Assembly (NCBI GenBank): GCA_015067375.1
Contig: SVMQ01000117.1
Coordinates: 1 to 6,968 of the forward strand
Reading direction: 5' to 3'
DNA length: 6,968 nt
Source of the DNA: Oscillospiraceae bacterium
GTDB lineage: Bacteria > Bacillota > Clostridia > Oscillospirales > Ruminococcaceae
The translations under genes were made by a program, and so were the position numbers. Under the pieces are notes generated by a model. The model did not search any database. It worked only from the letters and a program-made list of their open reading frames with translations, and had not been told where the DNA came from. This document shows positions 1 through 5,841 of this stretch, piece after piece (position 1 is the stretch's first letter; every line of letters starts with the position of its first letter).

Positions 1-182
1 CCGCAAGCGACGAGCTGGTTAAGGAGCTTCAGGATCATGTAAAGAAGAACACCGCACCCTATAAGTATCCCAGAATGATCGAATTTGTGGACGAGCTTCC
101 CAAGACCATCAGCGGAAAGATCAAGAGAACAGAGATCAGAAAGCGCGATATTGAAAAATACAATGCGGAAAATCCGCTGTAA
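1..182 (+). CDS. Acyl-CoA/acetyl-CoA synthetase (AMP-forming), C-terminal fragment
   Basis: Only the last 59 codons are present; the first whole codon in frame begins at base 3 and the gene runs in from the left. The visible part matches the mobile C-terminal domain of the ANL superfamily (adenylate-forming acyl-CoA synthetases), which activate a carboxylic acid with ATP and transfer it to CoA in the cytoplasm. The diagnostic stretch is [18 protein letters not shown] (fragment residues 18-35), leading into the SGK motif with K39 (codon 117-119). That lysine is the one needed for adenylation and is the usual site of regulatory acetylation in this superfamily. The gene ends in two in-frame tandem stops (TAA TAA, 180-185). 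It lies 44 bases before the cyclophilin gene with no terminator between, so the two may be cotranscribed. The substrate (acetate, medium-chain or other acid) cannot be told from this fragment. Confidence 0.9.
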   Translation, partial: ASDELVKELQDHVKKNTAPYKYPRMIEFVDELPKTISGKIKRTEIRKRDIEKYNAENPL

Positions 183-213
183 TAAGCAGAAATTTGCATA
201 TAATGCATACAAA

Positions 214-218
214 AGGAG
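214..218 (+). promoter_or_regulatory. Ribosome binding site that fixes the cyclophilin start
   Basis: AGGAG lies 8 bases before the ATG at 227. A longer reading frame could begin at a TTG at 194, but that start lies upstream of this site and lacks one of its own, so the ATG at 227 is preferred. Confidence 0.85.
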
Positions 219-226
219 AAAAAACA

Positions 227-700
227 ATGGTTGTTATCGAAATGGAAAATGGCAAGAAGATCAAGCTGGAGCTTTATCCCGACAAGGCTCCCATAACAGT
301 TGAGAACTTCCTCAAGCTGGTTGGCGAGGGCTTTTATGATGGACTTATCTTCCACCGCGTTATCAAGGATTTCATGATCCAGGGCGGCGACCCCACAGGA
401 ACAGGTATGGGCGGCGCAAAGGAGAAGATCAAGGGCGAGTTCCTTATGAACGGCGTGCCTAACAGTCTTTCTCATGAGCGCGGCGTGCTGTCCATGGCAA
501 GAGCGCAGAACCCTAACTCCGCAAGCTCCCAGTTCTTTATCTGCCACAAGGATTCCAAGTTCCTTGACGGTCAGTATGCGGCATTCGGCAGAGTCGTAGA
601 GGGCATGGATGCGGTCGATGAGATCGCTGAGACCGCTACTGATATGAGCGATCGTCCCAAGAACGACATGAGAATGAAGAAGGTATACATCGAGGAATAA
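227..700 (+). CDS. Peptidyl-prolyl cis-trans isomerase, cyclophilin type (PpiB-like)
   Basis: A 157-residue single-domain cyclophilin that catalyses cis-trans isomerisation of X-Pro bonds during protein folding. There is no signal peptide or membrane segment, so it should be cytoplasmic. The active-site block FHRVIKDFMIQGGDPT is at residues 42-57; R44, F49, M50 and Q52 correspond to the catalytic R55, F60, M61 and Q63 of human cyclophilin A. The second block, GVLSMARA...SSQFFI (residues 86-105), supplies the rest of the proline pocket. The position equivalent to cyclophilin A W121 is F112 and that of H126 is Y117. The tryptophan replacement is common in bacterial cyclophilins and generally goes with weak cyclosporin A binding. 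The length is normal for a minimal bacterial cyclophilin. It follows the acyl-CoA synthetase gene closely and is the last gene before a strong terminator, which suggests a housekeeping role. The ATG at 227 is chosen from its ribosome binding site. Confidence 0.95.
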   Translation: MVVIEMENGKKIKLELYPDKAPITVENFLKLVGEGFYDGLIFHRVIKDFMIQGGDPTGTGMGGAKEKIKGEFLMNGVPNSLSHERGVLSMARAQNPNSASSQFFICHKDSKFLDGQYAAFGRVVEGMDAVDEIAETATDMSDRPKNDMRMKKVYIEE

Positions 701-706
701 TTTCTT

Positions 707-738
707 AATGCGCTTCCTTAACAGGAGGCGCATTTTTC
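707..738 (+). terminator. Intrinsic (Rho-independent) terminator after the cyclophilin gene
   Basis: An 11-bp stem with one G-T pair is formed by 708-718 and 723-733, around the loop TAAC (719-722). The 3' side runs directly into TTTTT (733-737). It begins a few bases after the cyclophilin stop codon. It separates the upstream unit from the promoter and cell-envelope genes that follow. Confidence 0.93.
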
Positions 739-864
739 TGCCTGTATGCAGCAGACAGATATTCCCAAACATCGCGTTATGCACTATGCACAAAAAAGCA
801 AGGCGGTTTTAATCACTATGTGTCCATTTTTGGGCGTGAGGGCGCTAAATCGCTGTATTTGGTA

Positions 865-893
865 TTGACAAAAGCAGTCTTTTATAGTATTAT
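865..893 (+). promoter_or_regulatory. Sigma-A type promoter for the cell-envelope/ATP synthase genes
   Basis: The -35 box is TTGACA (865-870, perfect consensus), followed by exactly 17 bases (871-887) and a -10 box TATTAT (888-893, one mismatch from TATAAT). The predicted transcription start is near 900, giving a leader of about 54 bases before the ATG at 954. It sits downstream of the terminator at 707-738 and is the only convincing promoter seen in the window, so it is the best candidate for driving everything from 954 onward. Confidence 0.85.
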
Positions 894-953
894 TAAAGAA
901 TAGGAGTATAGGCGAAGTATGCCTTTTCCGTATCATTCAAAAAGAGGTTAAAA

Positions 954-2063
954 ATGCAGTTTGGAAGTGTGGCATTTTTTAAAGTGCTTATAAAAACTGT
1001 TCTCTGTATAGTGTTCTTTGTTCCGCTGGTGCTTTGCGTGATATTCGCTGTGTTGCTGTGGAACAAGGGTGTAACACTGGAAGAGGTTCAGTATGAAAAT
1101 GAAAAGCTTGCCTATAAGGTCGAGCTTCTCAGCGGCAACGCTGACCTCACGGTAGAGGACTTTTACAAGGTCTATTCCGAAAGCGGTCTTTCCGATGCCG
1201 CGCTCATCGCCTATATAAACGGCGAAGCAGTTCCCGATGATACACAGGCGGATGTTCAGACGAAGGAGGCTTCTTCTGTTGTTACGGAAGAAGTGTCAGC
1301 TGAGGCAGTTCAGACTGCAGAAACAGCAGAGCCTGAACAGACCGAGGAGACTCAGGAGGTTCCTGTAGTGGAGCCTGTCAGTCCTTATGCGTCGCTGTAT
1401 GAGGATATGACAGTCCGCGTACCGACGGTGTTTGTCCGCGAGGAGGGTACTATCTACCTCACTTTCGACGACGGCCCGTCGAAAAATACATATTCGGTGC
1501 TGTATTATCTCGATAAATATGACATCAAGGCGACATTCTTTGTCGTGCCTCAGCGCACGGAAGAGTGCTATGCGATAATGAAGCAGATCGTAGACAGCGG
1601 TCATGCTATCGGTGTACACAGCACATCGCATGATTACAATACCATCTACACCTCCGTGGAGGCGTATCTTGAGGATTTCTACAACGCATGGCAGATGATC
1701 TATGAGGCGACAGGCGTAAAGACCGAGATATTCCGCTTCCCCGGCGGCAGCCTTAATGACTACAACGCCGCGACGCGCGACGCGATCATCGAAGAGATGA
1801 CAAGGCGCGGATTCCGTTTCTACGACTGGAACGTGGACAGCAACGACGCTGGCGGCGCAACATGGACTGATATGTATAATTCGATCCCCGCGGCGATCGC
1901 AACCAAGGTGCGTTCGTTCGTGCTGATGCATGATTCCGCGGCAAGAGAGAACACGGTCTATGTACTGGAGGATATCCTCATGCTGCTCAAGAATGAGGGC
2001 TACAAGTTCGACAAGATCAATAACAACACGCAGCCTGTACAGTTTATCGGGCCTTATGCGTAA
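954..2063 (+). CDS. Membrane-anchored polysaccharide (peptidoglycan) deacetylase, NodB domain
   Basis: A 369-residue carbohydrate esterase family 4 protein, expected to remove N-acetyl groups from peptidoglycan or a related cell-surface glycan outside the membrane. Residues 9-36 form one hydrophobic N-terminal segment with no clear cleavage site, so it probably stays as a membrane anchor. Residues 41-62 could form a short coiled coil. Residues 91-150 are a Glu/Thr/Val/Pro-rich stalk. The NodB domain spans about 165-355 with all five motifs intact: TFDDGPS (170-176, D172 base and D173 metal ligand), HSTSH (222-226, H222 and H226 metal ligands), RFPGGS (261-266), DWNVD (291-295) and LMHD (324-327, catalytic H326). 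It should be an active metal-dependent enzyme. The ATG at 954 is preceded by AAGAGGT (942-948). It is the first gene after the promoter at 865-893 and lies 24 bases before a bactofilin gene. That neighbour suggests its position on the cell surface is organised by the cytoskeleton. The exact substrate is not known from sequence. Confidence 0.93.
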   Translation: MQFGSVAFFKVLIKTVLCIVFFVPLVLCVIFAVLLWNKGVTLEEVQYENEKLAYKVELLSGNADLTVEDFYKVYSESGLSDAALIAYINGEAVPDDTQADVQTKEASSVVTEEVSAEAVQTAETAEPEQTEETQEVPVVEPVSPYASLYEDMTVRVPTVFVREEGTIYLTFDDGPSKNTYSVLYYLDKYDIKATFFVVPQRTEECYAIMKQIVDSGHAIGVHSTSHDYNTIYTSVEAYLEDFYNAWQMIYEATGVKTEIFRFPGGSLNDYNAATRDAIIEEMTRRGFRFYDWNVDSNDAGGATWTDMYNSIPAAIATKVRSFVLMHDSAARENTVYVLEDILMLLKNEGYKFDKINNNTQPVQFIGPYA

Positions 2064-2087
2064 CTGAAAACAGAAAGGATAACCAAT

Positions 2088-3080
2088 ATGGGTATTAAAG
2101 ATAATTTTTCGCAGGCAGTAAAGGAGCTGTGGAAGAACGACCGCTTGGATGACGGCACCGAAGCGCCTGCGGCGCAGCCCGGTGTCCCTACTCAGCTCGA
2201 TCAGTATCTTGCGCAGCAGGATGATGAGGTAACGATGCCTGTTACACAGCCTGTACAGCAGGCTGCTGCACAGACAGCGCAGGGCGTCAACGCTCAGCCT
2301 GCACAGGCGGCTATCAATCAGGAGGTAAATGCTGCGGGCGTTCCTCTTGAAACTCCGTACTATCGTCCGCAGCCTCAGCCTGCGGAGCAGCCGCAGCCCG
2401 CACCTGCTCAGACCGCACAGGCAGCGCCCCAGCAGGCAGCGCCAACGATGAATGCGCAGACTGCTCAGCCGCAGCAGGCGGCTCAGACCGCACAGGGTGG
2501 CTTTGGCGGCGGTTACAATAATGGCGGCTACGGCGGAGGTTATAACCCTCCTGCTTCGGGCAATGTCAATGCAAACCGCGCAGCAGGCGTTACTGATGAG
2601 GTTACGGTCATCTCCAAGAATACGGTGATAGACGGAAACATCCGCTCTCTTGCAAATATGCAGGTGGATGGTAACATCAAGGGCAACGTGGAGACCACGC
2701 GTGATATCGATATGACAGGAAAGATCGTCGGCGATGTCACCTGTAACAACGCAAGCATGAACTCCGCGGCTATGCAGGGCAACATAAGCATAAAGGGCAA
2801 GATGCGTATGGATCGCGACACCATACTTATCGGTGATCTTACATCGCAGTATGCTGATGTAAACGGCCGTATCAGAGGCAAGCTTGAGATAGCAGGAAAG
2901 GCTGAGCTTAAGCGTGACGCGATCGTATTCGGTGATATAAACGCGTCTACTATCGCAGTAACAGACGGCGCTATCATTCAGGGATATGTAAACACCACAT
3001 TCCTGTCCAAGGAGGACAGCCGCAACGCATTCCCCGATGCGATCTCGCTCGACACGGGCAAGGAAGCAGGCGCAAAGTAA
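2088..3080 (+). CDS. Bactofilin with a long low-complexity N-terminal arm
   Basis: A 330-residue protein. Bactofilins are nucleotide-independent cytoskeletal proteins that polymerise into filaments at the inner membrane face and localise cell-wall enzymes. The bactofilin (DUF583) beta-helix is at about residues 170-304. It is visible as regular short strands with G-D/N-I/V turns (DGNI, DGNIKGNV, GKIVGDV, GNISIKGK, GDLTS, GKLEIAGKAEL, VFGDI). Residues 1-17 (MGIKDNFSQAVKELWKN) could form an amphipathic membrane-binding helix (inference). Residues 26-136 are Gln/Ala/Pro-rich and contain four copies of AQTAQ (61-65, 107-111, 123-127, 132-136). Residues 137-153 are a Gly/Tyr/Asn tandem repeat. The core is complete, but the N-terminal arm is much longer than in typical bactofilins, which are often only 100-200 residues in total. 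The start at 2088 has AAAGGA (2074-2079) 8 bases upstream. Its place between a NodB deacetylase and a membrane-anchored extracytoplasmic protein supports a role in cell-wall shape or growth. Confidence 0.92.
   Translation: MGIKDNFSQAVKELWKNDRLDDGTEAPAAQPGVPTQLDQYLAQQDDEVTMPVTQPVQQAAAQTAQGVNAQPAQAAINQEVNAAGVPLETPYYRPQPQPAEQPQPAPAQTAQAAPQQAAPTMNAQTAQPQQAAQTAQGGFGGGYNNGGYGGGYNPPASGNVNANRAAGVTDEVTVISKNTVIDGNIRSLANMQVDGNIKGNVETTRDIDMTGKIVGDVTCNNASMNSAAMQGNISIKGKMRMDRDTILIGDLTSQYADVNGRIRGKLEIAGKAELKRDAIVFGDINASTIAVTDGAIIQGYVNTTFLSKEDSRNAFPDAISLDTGKEAGAK
2163..2546 (+). repeat. Low-complexity repeat region inside the bactofilin gene
   Basis: This stretch encodes the Q/A/P-rich arm and the Gly/Tyr/Asn segment. 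The 16-base string GCTCAGACCGCACAGG occurs exactly at 2406-2421 and again at 2481-2496. At protein level AQTAQ occurs four times, and GGFGGGYN (residues 137-144) is followed directly by NGGYGGGYN (145-153). The region looks grown by small in-frame duplications and is likely to vary in length between strains. Confidence 0.75.
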
Positions 3081-3109
3081 GCTACATTCTAGTCTGAAAG
3101 GTATTTTCC

Positions 3110-3889
3110 ATGAGCAAAAAACAAAAAGAATCCTTAGTGCCGCTTATATCAACGCTGATCGTTGCGGTACTTGCAATAGGCATGGCGATAGCCGCAATGC
3201 TGATACTAAAGGGCGACAAAACTCCCGATACACCTTCATCAACACCGTCGAGCGACACATCTGTTTCTGCGCCGTCATTTGAACTGGCAGGAGAGCAGAA
3301 GGTGACGTTTGAAACAGAGATAATTCCCAACCTTGTTGACGGCAACAGGCGCATCATAAGTATGTTCGTGACCGATGGTCTGGCGTATGAGCCTGAGCCT
3401 TACGGCAATGATCCCGAGGACGAGCTGTATACAGTGTCGGATCCTCAATTTACAACGCTTGAACAGATCGAGGAGTTTGTGCGCTCGATCTATACCGAGG
3501 ACGAAGCACGTCGTATCATGACAAATATCGACGGTCGCGGCCTTGCGGTATATCAGAATCGTAAAAAGCTCGTCAAGGTCGAGGAAACTTATGAGGGAAC
3601 GGCTGAAAGCACCGCGGAGAGCGATGATGACGGCGGAAGCGTTCACTATAAGGAAGAATATGTACTCGGCATAAGCATGAATTTTAAGGGCGATGACAGC
3701 TACAATAAGAACTGGCTTGATCTTAATTACAGCTATGATTTCGTGACCGAAACAGAATGCAATGTTACGTTGTATTTCAATGGCTACGATCCTTCCGCAG
3801 GGGCCTCCGCGGCTTCTCCCGAGGATGTGCTGCAGCTTAAGATGGTGAAGATAGGCGACGAGTGGCGTCTGACTGCGCTTGTTTATTGA
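3110..3889 (+). CDS. Single-pass membrane protein with extracytoplasmic domain, possibly IseA-like
   Basis: A 259-residue protein I do not firmly recognise. Residues 1-9 are basic (MSKKQK), about 10-34 form one transmembrane helix, and 35-57 are a Ser/Thr/Pro-rich linker typical of wall-spanning anchors. The soluble remainder (58-259) should be outside the cell. Its pattern is a helix around 66-88, a segment with TVSDPQFTTLEQIEEFVR (108-125) then SIYTEDEARRIM (126-137), a short strand, an acidic low-complexity insert (158-176), and several beta strands ending in LKMVKIGDEWRLTALVY (243-259). This resembles the layout of IseA/YoeB-type inhibitors of cell-wall DL-endopeptidases, and also NTF2-like folds; the link is my inference and weak. 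AAAGGT (3097-3102) stands 7 bases before the ATG. It follows the bactofilin gene by 29 bases, and its stop overlaps the next start (TGATG, 3887-3891), so it is translationally coupled to atpZ. A wall-related regulatory role is plausible, not shown. Confidence 0.75.
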   Translation: MSKKQKESLVPLISTLIVAVLAIGMAIAAMLILKGDKTPDTPSSTPSSDTSVSAPSFELAGEQKVTFETEIIPNLVDGNRRIISMFVTDGLAYEPEPYGNDPEDELYTVSDPQFTTLEQIEEFVRSIYTEDEARRIMTNIDGRGLAVYQNRKKLVKVEETYEGTAESTAESDDDGGSVHYKEEYVLGISMNFKGDDSYNKNWLDLNYSYDFVTETECNVTLYFNGYDPSAGASAASPEDVLQLKMVKIGDEWRLTALVY

Positions 3890-4182
3890 TGATGAGCAGG
3901 AATGAAAATCCACTTTCCACATACGCTGTTGTCAGTCAGCTGGCGTTTTCGATAATCACTCCGCTGCTTGTTTTCATTGTCGGAGGGCATTTCGCATCCG
4001 AGCATTTCGGATGGCCCGACTGGGCGATGGCGGTGTGCGTTATTCTTGGTATAGTATTTATGCTGAGTGGCGGTATATCCTATCTGAGGAAGCTTATCCG
4101 CATCTATGGCAAGGACAACAAAAACGCTCCGCGCTGTTACAACAGCCGCGAGGACAATGATTATTACGATGATTATAAGTGA
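3889..4182 (+). CDS. atpZ: AtpZ/AtpI-family small membrane protein of the ATP synthase operon
   Basis: A 97-residue protein with two predicted membrane helices (about 13-33 and 44-65) joined by a short loop (FASEHFGWPDW), then a basic stretch (YLRKLIRIYGKDNK) and a hydrophilic Asp/Tyr-rich tail (83-97). Size, two-helix hairpin and position just before atpI and atpB fit the AtpZ family. These proteins work with AtpI and have been linked to divalent cation uptake or Fo assembly in other bacteria. The reading frame is open further upstream, but the ATG at 3889 overlaps the previous stop (TGA 3887-3889), giving a coupled TGATG junction. A second ATG at 3892 is equally possible. No Shine-Dalgarno sequence is visible, so reinitiation by ribosomes finishing the upstream gene is likely. 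Its own stop overlaps a potential GTG start of the next gene. The family call rests mainly on topology and context, because small proteins of this kind are poorly conserved. Confidence 0.75.
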   Translation: MMSRNENPLSTYAVVSQLAFSIITPLLVFIVGGHFASEHFGWPDWAMAVCVILGIVFMLSGGISYLRKLIRIYGKDNKNAPRCYNSREDNDYYDDYK

Positions 4183-4187
4183 GTGCT

Positions 4188-4586
4188 ATGGCGGCTAAGA
4201 GAAAACATATCGTATTGCAGGAGATGCGCTCCCTGCTTCCGTATTATCTGGTGATCAATTCCGTGTATTTCGCGGTGATCATCGTGCTGTTCTTTGCACT
4301 TGGCTTTGACTACACCCTGCTTACGGGCGGAATTTACGGCAATGCTGTTTGCGTGCTGAATTTCTGGCTGCTCGGGGTGACGGCTGAGATCGCAGTCAAA
4401 AAGAACGCGAAATCAGCGCAGGTTTATATGAATACGATGTATTGCATCAGATATCTCGGTATGTTTGCTGCGATGTCGGCGGCGGCGCTGCTGCCGTGGT
4501 TCGATCTGTTCACGGCGGTGATCCCGTTGCTGTTTCCAAAGATCGTTATAACGCTAAGGGCGATACGCGAGAAGAGCGAGCCGTAA
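4188..4586 (+). CDS. atpI: ATP synthase subunit I (AtpI), Fo assembly factor
   Basis: A 132-residue protein with four predicted membrane helices (about 16-39, 44-67, 85-103, 105-124) and a basic N-terminus. It matches the ATP synthase I family: a glycine-rich second helix (GGIYGNAVCVLNFWLLG, 47-63), a linker with charged residues, then R88 ahead of helix 3 and a final helix with FPKIVITL (116-123). AtpI is a non-structural membrane protein that helps assemble the c-ring, notably shown for Na+-type ATP synthases, and has also been tied to Mg2+ uptake. Two starts are possible: GTG at 4179, whose last two bases overlap the preceding stop (GTGA), or the ATG at 4188 chosen here. Neither has a clear ribosome binding site, so translation probably depends on coupling to atpZ. 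It is followed by a 94-base gap containing two hairpins before atpB. Confidence 0.85.
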   Translation: MAAKRKHIVLQEMRSLLPYYLVINSVYFAVIIVLFFALGFDYTLLTGGIYGNAVCVLNFWLLGVTAEIAVKKNAKSAQVYMNTMYCIRYLGMFAAMSAAALLPWFDLFTAVIPLLFPKIVITLRAIREKSEP

Positions 4587-4615
4587 AATAATATCGTATA
4601 TCAAAACTTATGAAC

Positions 4616-4657
4616 TATATTCCGCTTTATGCGGTGTATATACCCGATGAAAATCGG
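4616..4657 (+). promoter_or_regulatory. Two consecutive hairpins in the atpI-atpB gap
   Basis: The first hairpin pairs CCGC (4622-4625) with GCGG (4631-4634) around TTTAT, with an outer TATA/TATA stem (4616-4619 with 4637-4640) across a small internal loop. The second is a perfect 5-bp stem CCGAT/ATCGG (4644-4648 with 4653-4657) capped by GAAA, a GNRA tetraloop. No T-run follows, so these are not terminators. They end only a few bases before the atpB ribosome binding site and may mark an mRNA processing or stabilising site, or act on translation (inference). Confidence 0.5.
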
Positions 4658-4661
4658 CACA

Positions 4662-4669
4662 AAAGGAGG
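4662..4669 (+). promoter_or_regulatory. Strong ribosome binding site of atpB
   Basis: AAAGGAGG is a near-perfect anti-16S match and lies 11 bases before the ATG at 4681. It contrasts with atpZ and atpI, which have no visible site. This suggests that independent, stronger translation begins at the structural genes. Confidence 0.85.
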
Positions 4670-4680
4670 ACTGATACAAA

Positions 4681-5412
4681 ATGTCGACCGTAATGCTTAT
4701 GGCAGCAGAAGCTGCTGCTGAAAATACATTTACTGTCAACGGACCACTTATCGTTGCCAGCTGGGAAATGTTCGGTATGACATGGAACCTGACCGAATCG
4801 GTAATCGTACAGTGGATAGTGATGCTGATAATTCTTGCGATATGCCTGATACTCGGCACGGGACTGAAAGTGGTTCCCACGACACGTCGTCAGGCTTTGG
4901 CGGAAACCCTTGTGAACTTTGTCAACGATATGGTTGACGGTAGTATGGGTACAAAATACAGGGCGTACAGATCGTATATCGGTATTCTTATCGTGTATGT
5001 GGTGCTTTGCAACCTGATAAGCCTTGTGGGTCTGAGAGCTCCGACAGCGGATGTTTCGGTCACAGGTACTCTGGCTATCATAACATTCTTTATGACACAG
5101 TACAACCGTGCAAAGACGGGTGGAGTCAAGGGTTATTTCAAGGCGTTCCTTGATCCGCTTCCGTTTATGCTGCCGTCCAATATAATCGGTGAGATATCCA
5201 ACCCCGTTTCCATGGCGCTCCGTCTTTTCGGTAACATGGTAGCAGGTATGGTTATCGGCGGTCTGATCTATTTTGCACTTGGCAATGTTATGCCGCCTGT
5301 CTTTATTCCCGCAGTAGCATCGCTGTATTTCGATATCTTCTCGGGCGTGATCCAGGCATACATCTTTACCATGCTCACGATGTCGTACATCACAAACGCA
5401 GAATGTGAGTAA
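4681..5412 (+). CDS. atpB: F-type ATP synthase subunit a
   Basis: A 243-residue integral membrane subunit that forms the two ion half-channels next to the c-ring in the Fo motor. The signature NPVSMALRLFGNMVAG is at residues 174-189. R181 is the essential stator arginine (R210 in E. coli) and N185 matches E. coli N214. The last helix has GVIQAYIFTMLT (222-233), with Q225 in the place of E. coli Q252. Hydrophobic stretches fit the usual membrane helices at about 41-61, 98-118, 125-141, 176-200 and 206-235. The position equivalent to E. coli E219 is M190 here. The N-terminus carries an Ala/Glu-rich stretch (8-14) before the first helix. The start is set by the strong ribosome binding site at 4662-4669. 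It is the first structural gene in the operon, followed by atpE after a 69-base gap with a hairpin. Length is normal for Gram-positive subunit a. Confidence 0.96.
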   Translation: MSTVMLMAAEAAAENTFTVNGPLIVASWEMFGMTWNLTESVIVQWIVMLIILAICLILGTGLKVVPTTRRQALAETLVNFVNDMVDGSMGTKYRAYRSYIGILIVYVVLCNLISLVGLRAPTADVSVTGTLAIITFFMTQYNRAKTGGVKGYFKAFLDPLPFMLPSNIIGEISNPVSMALRLFGNMVAGMVIGGLIYFALGNVMPPVFIPAVASLYFDIFSGVIQAYIFTMLTMSYITNAECE

Positions 5413-5415
5413 TAA

Positions 5416-5805
<390 letters not shown>

Positions 5806-5824
5806 ATTCGAAACAAAGCATAAA

Positions 5825-5830
5825 GGGAGG
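5825..5830 (+). promoter_or_regulatory. Ribosome binding site that fixes the atpF start
   Basis: GGGAGG lies 11 bases before the ATG at 5842. An in-frame TTG at 5833 is only two bases from the site, too close for initiation, so the protein begins MLNFIS. Confidence 0.85.
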
Positions 5831-5841
5831 AGTTGGGCATA

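Noticed and set aside
59..793. Open frame on the - strand across the cyclophilin gene (244 residues)
   Set aside because: It covers the terminator and the antisense of two well-supported genes, and shows no recognisable motif.
910..927. Small hairpin AGGC/GCCT followed by TTTT in the leader of the deacetylase gene, possible attenuator
   Set aside because: Only four base pairs with a seven-base loop and a short T-run; too weak to call a terminator or riboswitch.
1296..1931. Open frame on the - strand inside the deacetylase gene (211 residues)
   Set aside because: It is antisense to the conserved NodB motifs, so it is a shadow frame.
3275..3922. Open frame on the - strand across the unassigned envelope gene (215 residues)
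   Set aside because: The + strand frame has a ribosome binding site, a membrane anchor and a coupled junction; the - strand frame has no visible support.
4527..4552. TTGCTG...TATAAC inside atpI as a promoter
   Set aside because: The spacer is only 14 bases, too short for a sigma-A promoter, and the boxes lie within conserved coding sequence.
4593..4621. Possible internal promoter before atpB (TATATT at 4616-4621)
   Set aside because: The sequence at the matching -35 distance (ATCGTA) shares only two positions with TTGACA.
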